64,000 bases of DNA, from contig NC_082694.2 in assembly GCF_949987515.2 (NCBI RefSeq), forward strand, positions 41,853,951-41,917,950, written 5' to 3'. The DNA comes from Delphinus delphis. Lineage: Eukaryota > Chordata > Mammalia > Artiodactyla > Delphinidae. Positions 34,815 to 45,577 of this stretch are shown here, in pieces. The position numbers and the translations under genes were made by a program. Each line of letters starts with the position of its first letter. The stretch's first letter is position 1. Under the pieces are notes generated by a model, which saw only the letters and a list, made by a program, of their open reading frames with translations, was not told where the DNA came from and searched no databases.

Positions 34815-35136
34815 GGCTTCCCTGGTGGCACAGTGGTTAAGAATCCGCCTGTCAATGCAAGGGACACGGGTTCGAGCCCTGGTCCAGGAAGATCCCACAT
34901 GCTGCAGAGCAACTAAGCCTGTGTGCCACAACTACTGAGCCTGTGCTCTACAGCCTTTGAGCCACAGCTACTGAAGCCCGTGCGCTTAGATCCTGTGCTC
35001 CACAACAAGAGAAACCACTGCAATGAGAAGCCTGCGCACCGCAATGAAGAGTAGGCCCCGCTCGCCGCAACTAGAGAAAGCCTGTGCACAGCAACGAAGA
35101 CCCAATTCAGCCAAAAATAAATAAATAAATTTATAA
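34815..35136 (+). mobile_element. CHR-type tRNA-Glu SINE, long form
   Basis: Head 'ggcttccctggtggcacagt', B box 'ggttcgagccc' (one base from consensus), long body with cacaactactgagcc and gaagagtaggccccgctcg, tail (AAATA)n to about 35130. A perfect 15-bp duplication flanks it. A clean example of the long form. Confidence 0.95.
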
Positions 35137-35151
35137 AAAAATAGGTTTGAG
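35137..35151. repeat. Target-site duplication, right copy
   Basis: Exact repeat of 34800-34814. Confidence 0.92.
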
Positions 35152-35547
35152 TATGAAAATTGACAGGTACATGTTACTGGAATAGAAAGATTACAAACCT
35201 GTTAAGTTTTTAAGAGAGATGTATCACCAATAAAATCTTTACCTCAGATTTTAAAAGCCTTTGACTACTTGAAATTTAAAACAACCTTCGGGTCCATGTT
35301 TTATAGAAGCAAGAGGCGGGCTGGAAAGCTGCGTGGCTACCAAGGAGGGCCTCTTCCTCTATGACTATTAAAAACGTAGTCAAGGAAGATAATGAAAAGG
35401 AAGAACCTTCTGCAGGTGGCCTTAGGGGCCACAGAGAACAATGGGCAAGGAATTTTCTTCCAGAGTAGAATCAGGGTCTAACCAAAGAACCTCCCTACTC
35501 CCAAGGTAGAAGGCCTTTAGACTAGTGACTGCTGTGTGTTTCTCAGT
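35152..35547. other. Intergenic stretch
   Basis: No recognised feature. Confidence 0.35.
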
Positions 35548-35950
35548 TGTTACGGGCTGAATTGTGTCTGCCACAAAATTCGTATGTTGAACCACTAACT
35601 CCCAGTACGTCAGAATGTGACTGTATTTGGAGACAGGGCCTTTAAAGAGATGATTAATTTAGAGTGAAGCCATTAGGGTGGGTACTAATGCAATTTGACT
35701 GGTGTCCTTATAAGAAGAGGAGATTTGGACACACAGACACCAGAGATGTGGATACACAGACACAGTACAAAGGCCACGTAAGACAGCAAGAAGGTGGCTG
35801 AATGCAAGCCAAGGAGCGGGGCCTCAGAAAAAACCAAACTGCTGACACTCAGTCTTAGACTTCTAGCTCTAGAACTGTGAGAAAATTTTCTGTTGTTTAA
35901 ACCACCCAGTCTATCATATTTTGTTGTGCTAGCCCTAACAAATTAATACA
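35548..35950 (+). mobile_element. Solo MLT1/MaLR-type LTR
   Basis: 'gggctgaattgtgtctgcc', 'aaaattcgtatgttgaacc', 'tgactgtatttggagacaggg', 'tggtgtccttataagaagagg', 'accacccagtctatcatatt' and the end 'aacaaattaataca' are the ordered landmarks of a MaLR LTR. Solo, diverged. Confidence 0.85.
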
Positions 35951-36691
35951 CCATTCTTCCATTTTTTTAAATGTTTGTCTTATTACTGTTCCTGCTCTCA
36001 TGTGGTGGGGCAGTGGCGAGAGGGCTTGGATAATAGAGATTTTAAAAATTTATTTCTTCCTTTTAGTACATAGATCTCCAAACAAATGAAAACCACATTG
36101 GGACCAGAGGGAGAATCCTGGCACTCCTGGACTTTGAGTTGGATGCAATGACTTTAGGAGACTTCGAAATGATTCCCTTGGAGAGGAACTGAATACATTC
36201 TGTGTAGGAAGAAGGAAGAAGATGGATATTGGGTGACAAGAAGTGTGGATTGTAGCAGTGGCAATAAAACTTAACAAATTTTCTATGTGCTCCTGCATTT
36301 CTTAGCCAAAATTTCTTTGCTCTGACAGGTCTTTTTATTCTTCTCATTCATCCTCTCTTTCCATATGAAAGGAGTAGACATTCCTGCCCATTACCATGGG
36401 GCTTGCAGTGCTTTTTTCCAGAGAAGTCTGCATCCCTTTCTATGCCTCTAGCTTTGAACAATGAAACGTAAGTAGAAATGATGGTATATATTTTGAGCAG
36501 AAGCTTAAGGAGCCAGTTAATGTTTCCACTCATTGATTTGAATCCATGAAGAGGATTAGGATGAAGGAGAGATACTTCCAGTAGAGGGTGAATAACAGGA
36601 GCCGTATTCGAAATAGAGTACTCAGCACACTTTGCTGGTATGGTGAACAGAACTGATTGGCAGGATAGTCATTATGTTGGGTTAGGGTAGT
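35951..36691. other. Intergenic stretch
   Basis: No gene or repeat recognised. Minus-strand open frames at 36050-36347 overlap each other in different frames and show no domain. Confidence 0.35.
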
Positions 36692-36815
36692 TTATATACA
36701 CATACACCATATACATATACACACACACATATAAATATACCTAAACACACACACAATGTATATATTGTGTATATGTATAAATACATATATATGCACACAC
36801 ATATACAAACATATT
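36692..36815. repeat. Compound TA/CA-rich tract
   Basis: tatatacacatacac, acacacacatataaa and atgtatatattgtgtatatgt words make an imperfect, partly palindromic purine-pyrimidine alternating tract of about 120 bp. Confidence 0.8.
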
Positions 36816-37169
36816 TTTCCAGAAGAGTGGCTATTATGTACATGACCTTATACTGGTAAATACGATGACACTTCATAGGCTCTAGTCTAAGCAAAATGTC
36901 ACAGTCAGGGTGGTCTGAAAAGGGGTAACCAATGGACCCATCAGTGGGAAATCTCAAAGTATGAAGTTTGAGGGGGCACAGGTGTATTTATATTCCAGGT
37001 ATGCTTATTATTCAGGATATAAAGAGTATCTAAGAGAAATTACAGTCAATACAAGATTTTTCAAAGTAGAAATGATGGGTCTTTTTTGCTTTACTTGAAA
37101 TTTCTTGGTTTTTAAATTTGATACATGAATTGGTGCATTCATGCTATGCCATTAAGAAATCATTTTCCA
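36816..37169. other. Intergenic stretch
   Basis: Nothing recognised. Confidence 0.35.
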
Positions 37170-37350
37170 TATAAATACCGATCAAGCATGTCCAGAGTAT
37201 TGCTATCACTGATTAGCTGGGTGACCTTGAGCAAGTCATTGAACTCTTGCTGAGCTCAGTGTCCTCATGTGTAAACCAGCTTGAGCAACAGAGCCTAATT
37301 CACAGAAGTGTGGCTGGAAGTTAATCTGCTAGAATAAGTGCACTGGAGGC
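37170..37350 (+). mobile_element. MIR SINE, sense
   Basis: 'tcactgattagctgggtgaccttgagcaagtcattgaac' contains the MIR core, followed by 'ctcagtgtcctcatgtgtaaacc' and 'gaagtgtggctgg', a diverged 3' half. Confidence 0.8.
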
Positions 37351-37582
37351 ATTGTTACCTTCCCCCTCTCTTCCTCTTATTCCCCTTCCTTCTTCATCTT
37401 TGAAAAAAGGAACAGGGAAGAGTTGACTTTTTTGCTGTTTTGCTTATCTAATGGATGACTTAATGAATTAATGTTTATCCTTTTCAAATATCTTTTAATA
37501 CAAGTACTCCTAAGAACTCTCAAGGGTTTCTTTGCTTTATATTCTTTGCCTACCTATAGCTAAAATGCTGCCCACCACCCTA

Positions 37583-37610
37583 CACACACACATACACACA
37601 CACACACACT
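37583..37610. repeat. Short (CA)n microsatellite
   Basis: cacacacacatacacacaca-type run of about 28 bp with one TA interruption. Confidence 0.85.
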
Positions 37611-37843
37611 ACCATTGTTTCTCTAGTGTTAACTATCAGGATAAGGGATATAATTTTGAGTAGGAAAGGAAAAGAAACCTGGAGTTAGGGACCCCACACA
37701 TGACTGTAGCTGTAACTGTCTCCACGAGATGGACGCCATTGCGAAGGAAGACATGCATGTTGACACTGGCAAACATCACCTATTACTTTTACAGACACTG
37801 GTTTTGTTCAAACCCGTAACAGCTTTTTTAATTTTGTTTTTTC

Positions 37844-38081
37844 ATTTAGAGCAGGTGTCAGCCAAATACAGCCCACAAGTCAAATCTGGCCCGCTGCCTG
37901 TTTTTGTACATAAAATTTGATTGAACACAGCCATGCCATTTCATTTCTGTATCGTCCAGGGCTGCTCTTTGCTACAAGGGCAGAGTAGAGCTGTTGTAAC
38001 ACCACCATATGGCCTACCAAGCCCACAAATGTTTACTATCTGGCCGTTCACAGAAAGAGTCTGCCAACCCCTAGTTTAGAG
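37844..38081. mobile_element. Non-autonomous hAT-Charlie DNA transposon (MER1/MER3-like) with target site
   Basis: The element is 37852-38073 (222 bp). It starts caggtgtcagccaaa and ends as the complement of taggggttggcagac, which are degenerate hAT terminal inverted repeats. The interior 'gtcaaatctggcccgctgcc' and 'gtttactatctggccgttcac' fits the MER1/MER3 group. Flanking octamers atttagag (37844-37851) and gtttagag (38074-38081) match 7 of 8, the 8-bp duplication expected of hAT transposases. No coding capacity. Confidence 0.85.
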
Positions 38082-39299
38082 AAATGACCCTGTTCATGTA
38101 GAAAATTACTTTTTCTTTAACCTCTACAGCAAACTAGGCCTAACCCTTTCGTCTTGGCCAAAAGACAGTCTGGAAAGAGAAAAGAGCTCATACCTTTTCT
38201 TCCTTCCCCTTTGTTGTCTGGTGGTCTCAAGCTTATCACGCCCTTGGCCTCTAAGTAGGCAGCTTCTAAACCACAGTATGATACGCTTGTCCCTCCCCAT
38301 GCTTAACAAATGACAATGCATCTATGGCAAAGTGTGTCCTTATGAAAAGGCCAGACATTCTGTGATCATTAGGTAATCATATTACAACTTCTGGGGCCCT
38401 TTCTAGAGTCTCAGGAGAGAAGCAAGGCTTTCTCTTCCTGATTTTGAAACAGATCTCCTCACTCTTAGATCTACAATCTGCACTCACGATCATGAAGTAT
38501 CCTCACGAGGTAGGGAAAATCGACAAATATAGTGTGCTGTTTGCCATAAAGTTAGCAATTAATGAAACCTTATTGGATATTCTTCCTTGAAATTTTGCTT
38601 CCTAGATTTGTGCCTCCTGGTGTGGTCTGCTGGACTGATCATCTCTTGCACACCCTCTTGGATATTTAATGATAAATAATAGGCCAGTAAGAAGTGTTCA
38701 AGCGTTCAGTTTGATAGCTGCAGAATGACTAGCTACTATAGGCAGTGGGATTATAAAACTGGATTCAGGGTTTGCTTTAGTTTATCAAAAGCTGTAAACT
38801 GCCTTTGAAACATGGTGGAGTTTAATTGCTTATAATGGCTATCTAAAGTGATCTTATGAAAAGTGATTTGGTATTTTCCCTTTTCCACGCAAGTAACAAT
38901 TTTACTTATACATATATGCACATAGATAAGGGGGGAAACTACAGAATTGTCAGAAGTACCGTATCCCACTTTGTGACCACTGAAGTCATCGCTCCAGGAG
39001 AAGTCCATGCAGGGGCCTGTTACTGACTGTGAAGATGTTTTGTATCAGTTGACTGTGAACTGAAGTATCATTTTTCCCCTCACCCTGGCACCTGGATAAT
39101 ATTAAATTTGCACCTTTGATTTGATTGATACATCTCAGCAGCAGGACATTTAGACATTTACGTCGTAAAACCAAAATGAAATATTTTATGTCACTGAACA
39201 CGGCCCTGCAAGGTACAGTAGTTAAAATCAAATGAAGTTAGCATGAATTTTATTTAAAAAGCAGACACACAAGCACACACATGCACACATACATATAAA
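38082..39299. other. Intergenic stretch
   Basis: Unique-looking, no gene recognised. Sequence quality (mixed composition, few repeats) resembles slowly evolving intergenic DNA, especially 38560-39230. Confidence 0.3.
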
Positions 39300-39334
39300 C
39301 CCACCATAGAAATGCTCCCCTCTTTTTGTTGCAG

Positions 39335-39438
39335 AGTGACGTTTAGTAAAAACATAAAGTTACCTAAAGAAGCTGAGGTGGCAGCTTTAAATGCAACACA
39401 CAGGGACCTACTTACATATGCAAAACAGGCACTCACAG
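39335..39438 (+). other. Weak exon-like segment (splice-site-flanked)
   Basis: Preceded by a good acceptor, 'cccctctttttgttgcag', and followed by cag/gtgtaag. The 104 bases stay open in a frame that runs from 39312 to 39503 without a stop, but the opposite strand is also open over the same span, so codon use gives no proof. It may simply be a conserved noncoding segment. Confidence 0.15.
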
Positions 39439-39739
39439 GTGTAAGAAAGCCAATTCCTGGTGCAAAATATGCCATTACCTGTTTTATATGCACAACTGCT
39501 TGATTTTTAAGGACAACTAGCTGATTTTGTCTTCCTCTGCATAATTTTTACGCACAAATTAGTTACTTTGGAAAATTTGGCACCAATATTTCTCTGTTCT
39601 TGGGCCTAAAATATATTAGGTATAGAAGACAATAGAAGCTTGACAGTCACTCAGTAAAATGCATTTGTTGCCTATTTTTATTTGTAAAAAATAAAATACA
39701 GAAGAGCTCTTTAGGAATCTTATTTTTCTTCCCATGATA

Positions 39740-39900
39740 ACAAGTTTTTGATTTTTTTTTTAAGTACAGTTTCATTAGTGCTTTAAAATCTGCTGAAACC
39801 AGGCGGCAACAGGCCTGCCTATTAGTTTAACTGAAGGCCCATCACAGGAGTGCATTATGCATTGTCTTGGGAACAATTAAGACATGCCATCCCCACAAAA
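39740..39900. other. Unique segment with conserved-noncoding character (inferred)
   Basis: 'ccaggcggcaacaggcctgcctattagtttaac' region followed by 'gtgcattatgcattgtc'; no repeat match. TAAT/ATTA words and low decay suggest possible constraint. Inference only. Confidence 0.2.
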
Positions 39901-40069
39901 CAGTTTTTAAGTGGGCAAAACACATTTAATGGTAGGGTTTGTGGCATCCAGAATGGAAATACAGTGAAAACTACAGGGAATATGTACTTACCCTAACACT
40001 GAACAGGTTCCTTAAAATTCACATATACACTCTTGGGGATATGGTATCCTGTGTGTACATTCTAAGTGT

Positions 40070-40340
40070 TGCTAATGAAATGTTTATCATGTATGGCCAC
40101 CTAAGCAGAGGAGTGTAATGTATGGCCAGCTAAAGGGCACCATTAACAACAGCAATAATACAAATTTAATATGCACATAATTATTGATCTCTTTAGTAAA
40201 AAGCTTATGAAAATATTCATATTTAGGCCAGGTGCTAAAATATCCTGGGAATCAGGCATCAACAGCTTAGCAATTGATGGATTTAGACAGGTCAGGCAAT
40301 GTCAGTCTAACAGCATCTAATCAATATAGACAAATGTGGC
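40070..40340. other. Unique segment with conserved-noncoding character (inferred)
   Basis: Contains a near-duplicate of tgtatggcca(c/g)ctaa (about 40091 and 40120), 'catttatta'-like and 'cacataattattgatc' homeobox-type words, and 'agcaattgatgg'. No repeat family recognised. Confidence 0.2.
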
Positions 40341-41049
40341 AGAAAGGTGGTTTGAGAAATACCTTTATAATGTATTAGAAAGACCAGCTTCAGTATTCTC
40401 TTTCCTTTCTTAATATGTTACACATAGCTTTTTATTATTTCTATTCAGCACTCATGGTAGGTCAAACTAAAACACAATGTTTGTCCAGTTCAGCCATCCT
40501 GCTTGCAATATCATATGATATATAAAAAACATATTGTCAAAATCAGTACAAACCTTGTATGTCACTCTTAATTTGTTTTTCAATATTAAAATTTGGGAAC
40601 AGACCCTATTTGAGGCCATTGACAACTCTATTTAATATAATTACCTGGTTTCTTAGTTTAGAGGAAACATTTCTTGTGGCTGACAGTTATCCACAGCTTT
40701 GTGACATTTCAGTAGCCAGATTTCTTACAATGGAGTGAGTTTGAAGTTTCTCCAGTTAACTAGAGGAAGAAATTTTGTATTAAACCTCAATTTCCACTTT
40801 TAAGAGTCATTATTGTAGGGAATCGGAATCAGTACTTTGTCTCAAGAGACATTTAAGTGAGATGGCGTGGTTGTATTTCTAAGATCTGTACAATAAATTG
40901 TATAAAATCTTATCAATGACTTTCTTGCTGGTAATTTTTAGTGAGTTTGGGTTTTTTTGTTGTTTTGGGGGGTTTTGTTTTTGTTTTTGCTAACAGCAGG
41001 TTACAGATGAGGTCTAGGATATAAATTTAATTTCTACGTGAAGTAGTTT

Positions 41050-41180
41050 ACTTAGCTTTATACTGTTTTGTTGTCTCCTGTGAGACCTTGTGAGGGCAGA
41101 AGTTTGATCTTGTTTCTTTAGTCCTAGTAACTAATAGAGATACTTAATAATGTTCTTTCAAAGGAACACATGAATAAAAT
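41050..41180 (+). mobile_element. L2 LINE 3' end, sense (weak)
   Basis: 'gagaccttgtgagggcagaag', 'tttgatcttgtttctttagtcc' and 'gaacacatgaataaaa' echo the L2 terminus. Confidence 0.5.
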
Positions 41181-43029
41181 AATATAGGAAAGAAGAGAAG
41201 AAAGAAGAAGGGCTCAGTGGAAAGTTCTGGACAATATTTTTTCCATTTTGTACAAGAATATTTTTCAGTGTGAACAATGATCTAAATGGGATGTGCTTCT
41301 GAAAGTATAAGATAACCAAATATACTGTACAATTTCTATTTACTGTATGATTTCTTCAAATATAAAGAAAAGGTACATCTCAACATGTCACTATCAAGTA
41401 CAAAGGAAGCAGTAAGCATTTTTACTGATTAACCACTGTACCTGTTAAAAAAAAGTTATCAGTGGCCCATAGCCAGTAAAAGAGTAAGCTATTTCTTGAT
41501 ATTCCAAATTAATTATTCTGACCATTTCCAAGAGATGTTCATGGACATTTAAGAAGAATTACATATTATCATGTTACCCAATTTCAAGCAAGTGTGAACA
41601 GAAAAATATGCCATCAACTTTGTACTACTTGAAGAAGTACAAAATAAAATGCAGTATTATTGTAACTGATATGCTTATATTTTTGCTGAAATATGTATTT
41701 ACTTTCACATAATTTTATTCTTTTTCAATGACGGCAACTTTTTATATGTACAAATAAGTATTTAATTTTTATAGCACTATGTGATACTTCACAGAAAAAA
41801 ATTTGCAAACCAAATAAAATGTTTTTCTGTGGAGCCATGTGCCCTAATTTTTTATTTGGAACATGTGACCATCCTATATATACCTTTTATACAAAATATA
41901 TATCTGGTATAGAAAATAATGAATCTGTTTCATTATATACAAAGGGCAACGGGAGATGACAGAGGAATAATAATAGCACTGAAGGAAAAACGTAAGTGAG
42001 GCCCTTTACAAAACAAGAATTGATTCTGAGGGGGATCAATGCATGTTTACATATAAAAATTATACCTTACTTTGGAAAATACAATGAAAGTACTGAAATC
42101 TGGAAATCATTCATGGAAAATGAACCCTCAAGAACAAAAGGCACAAAATAGAGACTTAGGGAAAGTGGTACAAAGTTGTTTTTGAAAATATTATGAGCCA
42201 ATAAAACTAAGAGAACTGGCTCCCGACATATACACTCTTTGTTACAACATAGGTTGCTTTCCCCTCTGTTCTTCCTTTCTCCACTCTTGACTTCTCTTCC
42301 AGATCCCACTGCAAGTGCAGGGTCAGGCCTCCGTCTTGCCTGCTCTCAGACTGAACTGCCTGTGTTGCTCATGGTCTAAAGGTGCTGAAATATCATGTCC
42401 CACTTATTGCATCTCTGAATAAGGAATTGTTGTTAGTAAGGAAAGTTGGCTTAACCAGGGAGCAGTCTCCAAAAGGAGAGAGAGAGCTAGTTCTTTTTGC
42501 AAAGTCATAAGGAAATTTGAAAGGAACAAGAGAGAGATGACTCCAAAAAAGAGCTCAGAGATCCAAGAACTTGAGGTTTACATGCATACATCTCTCATCT
42601 TGCCTCCACTGACTGGATATATTTTCCTGGGCATGTAATAATTTCTTTTTAATTAGAGCTAAAGACTATCACAGAGGTTCTTTTCCAGCTACTAGATGCA
42701 GGTAATCTAAAGGAAGTGCAATCCACAAAAGTTTATAATAAATGTTAATATTCAGAGAAAATAAAATGAGCTGTTACTGTAGTCAGCATCAACCTGTTGA
42801 TGCATTACGTGGTAGCGTGTGGTCTGGAAAGAGCAGTTTCAACTACAAAAACTACCCTGGATTCCCTCCTTTTAAGTCTCCTATCACTTGTACAATTGCT
42901 CCCATATACTTAATTTTTTCAACCGAGTTAAAAGTTCCTTAAAGAGTTTGAAAACTGCCTTGCTTAGGCTTCTCCTCAAAGTATTCAGTTTAGCATCTCA
43001 GTAAATCCTTGTTGAAATAAAATAAATAT
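41181..43029. other. Intergenic stretch
   Basis: About 1.85 kb of AT-rich sequence without a recognised gene or repeat. Confidence 0.35.
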
Positions 43030-43190
43030 ACTTTATCAATAACGATTTGTTAGACATCTATTATGGAGAAATCAGTGTTTGCTAGGCCCTGGGAAGAGGA
43101 AAAGAATAACATTCAAGGGTTTAAAATCTGGTTGAGTTGGTGTTGGCAAGTGTACATTAAAGGAAGAAACAATAATAGGAGATAGCATCA
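43030..43190 (-). mobile_element. L2/MIR-type relic, antisense
   Basis: 'gacatctattatggag', 'gtttgctaggccctgggaag' and 'aagggtttaaaatctggttg' correspond to the reverse complement of an L2-like tail. Confidence 0.5.
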
Positions 43191-43739
43191 CCCCCGCTAA
43201 GTGTCACATGGGATTGTTAGGAGGTACGGAAGCTACCAGGAGTTAATCGCCCTTCAGGGTTGGGAAGAGTAAAAAAAGTATCGATCCCTTACACTTCTCT
43301 GCTGTTACTCCTGAAGACGAAACCTCGATCCCCACATCGGCTGTGCAGACCTTTGAATGGGTTTCAAATCCCTTTGGGTCTGTTTACCTCCTGGCTTTCT
43401 AAATACCAATAGCATTCAAAAATAGATCATGCGGAGTCCTGAAAGCAATGTAGTATTCGAGACTTTCTGTTTTTCTAATTAAAAGATTTAGTAGAGTGTA
43501 TTCCAATTCTATCACTTCTGTAGTTCCCCACCCCTACTGGGGTAGGGCAGATACTTCTGCTAGAACTGTGATCAGGGGAGGGGAGGGAGCTGAGCAAAGC
43601 AGGGTGTGGAATCTAAAGAACAGAGTAGCAGGCAGCAATAACCCAGTTAGTACCAGAGAGTTTCAGCAAGACCTAACTCCACAGAGTGGAAGGCAGAGCT
43701 GGATAACTAGCAACTTTTATAAACTTTTAATTGAGTGAC
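43191..43739. other. Intergenic stretch
   Basis: No recognised gene. A small G-rich word (ggggaggggaggga) occurs near 43576-43588. Confidence 0.35.
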
Positions 43740-43990
43740 TAATAGTCATTCATTCAATCATTCATTCATCCAGTCAATATTTAATGACCCCTCTAGGGAT
43801 CTAAGAAAGGAACAATATAAAATATATCATGTGCTGTAATAGAAATTAATAAGTACAGTGGGTATAGAAATAAAGGAGTGCATACTTTCACCTCAGGGAG
43901 GGGGTCAGGGAAGGGTCCACAAAGGAAGTAACCTTTGAGCTAGATCTTAAAAATGATGGGTGTTCACTGAAGGAAAAATGACATTTCAGA
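43740..43990 (-). mobile_element. L2 LINE 3' fragment, antisense
   Basis: 'cattcattcaatcattcattc' and 'agtcaatatttaatgac' begin the reverse-complement L2 tail. Then come 'gtcagggaagggtcc' and 'gtaacctttgagctagatc' (degenerate gtgacatttgagctgagacc). Confidence 0.7.
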
Positions 43991-44639
43991 GAGTAATGAA
44001 TAAAAGTTGGATTATTTCATTTTGCATTGAAACATGAACTTCTCTCTACTGCTTACAAATTGTGTGGTTTAGTAAGGGTTTTTGCAGGCAAAATTAAACA
44101 TGTGAATATGTTTTGAGCCCTTTAATGTTCCTAAACTTACCATTATTTGCTAGGTAACATGCTAGAAAAAATCAGTCTATAGGGTTCAAGAGAAACTATG
44201 TTGAGATACCAAATAAAGGACAGATCTGGTTGAAAAATATAATTTACCGAAACAGATGTAAATGAGAAATAAACTGGGCAGTTAAAGCTTATATGTCGGC
44301 CTTGTAGCTTCAATTCTAGTCTCTGGGTAGATTTATTGTTTTACACAGAGATGGTCTTACGGTGGGAACTTAATAAACAGTTGATGAGATAATAGTAATT
44401 GGTAACAATAATAAAGATTATGATGACAATGATAATATTGTTATTACATACAGTATCATTTTAGAATCTGTATGTTTCCTGCTTTTTGATTCCTCCCCAT
44501 TTAAAGAAGATGGCTCAATTTCTGATGGATCAGCTGTCCTTAGATGAGTGAATTGTCAGGTCTTTCTTAGGATCCAAATCCACTCAACTAATCTAAATCC
44601 CTTCAGACCCAAGTAGCCTTAGGAAAACCTAAAGTTTGA
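43991..44639. other. Intergenic stretch
   Basis: Nothing recognised. A run of ataat/gataat words lies near 44385-44450. Confidence 0.35.
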
Positions 44640-44960
44640 GCTAATTGGCTTGTATTGTATATAAGTAATTCAGATGAGGTATTGAAAACAAGATTTTAGA
44701 GTTTACAGAGGATACTAAAACTGGAGGCTGAGCAAATAATGAGGAACAAAACAATCAGACTCAAAAGGATTTGGATTGTATAAGTAATTGGATCAGCAGA
44801 TGGCAAACGCAGTTCAGTACAGGAAAATGTAAAATAGACTTGAAGCGAGAGAAACAAACTAGAGAATATGTGCTAAATGGAACAATCATCCAGAACGCTG
44901 ACCAGGAAATGGAAAGGAGGGGCTATTATAAAACATAAATCATGGCAACTCTTAGCTTCT
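44640..44960 (+). mobile_element. L3/CR1-like LINE fragment, sense
   Basis: 'agaggatactaaaactggagg', 'aatcagactcaaaaggatttgg', 'agatggcaaacgcagttcag' and 'acaggaaaatgtaaaatag' follow the C-terminal reverse-transcriptase coding stretch of L3/CR1 (pattern D-T-K-x-G-G, then K-C-K). One of the oldest repeats in the window. Confidence 0.6.
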
Positions 44961-45412
44961 GGCTAATTCTGTTGTTTTAGAATTCTATCAGCACGAATGT
45001 GCATGCATGTTATCTGGAGTGGGAACTTACTGTGCCCTATGGGAACTAGCAGTGTGCTTCAAATTTCAGTCATTTCACCACTCAGTTTTGTAGAGATACC
45101 TTTCAAAAACTCTCAAGGTGTTGCTTTCTGCATGCAGATTTTTCTCCTTTTTGTTTAGGCTTATGCTCATTATTCTGTAATCACCCTTCTCAGACATTGC
45201 TGCAAAGATTCAGGACAATGTTTTCAGGATATTTTACTAATTACCCTATATTTCACCATATCAGAAAATCCCCAGGAGGATCCATGGAAGGGTATCACAC
45301 TCCCCATTTGTTCCATTCCCTGAAGGTACAATGTACACTTGGCAGGGGTGGGAGGTCGACTGTTTAGAGAAGAAGAGTTATAGGCAGTGCATTTAAAATT
45401 GTGTGTGTGCGT
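44961..45412. other. Intergenic stretch
   Basis: No recognised feature. Confidence 0.35.
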
Positions 45413-45577
45413 GTTACCTGGGCAGCTAGTTTAGAAATGGAAATGACTCAGATCGCTTCTCCAGAGCCTGACACAGCCCACCTGAGAAAGGGTCTGGCAA
45501 CTGGCATCTTTAAAGAAGCACCCTTGGTGATGCTGATGTAGGTCATCTTTGGGAGGCATTTTGAAAAACAGCGGATA
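45413..45577 (+). mobile_element. MER5A-like hAT element, truncated
   Basis: 'ttacctgggcagctagtttag', 'tggcatctttaaagaag', 'cttggtgatgctgatgtagg' and the end 'attttgaaaaacagcgg' follow the 3' three-quarters of MER5A. The left inverted repeat is not seen. Confidence 0.65.

Noticed and set aside
37852..38073. Short gene fragment
   Set aside because: Inverted termini, hAT interior phrases and the flanking 8-bp repeat identify it as a DNA transposon.
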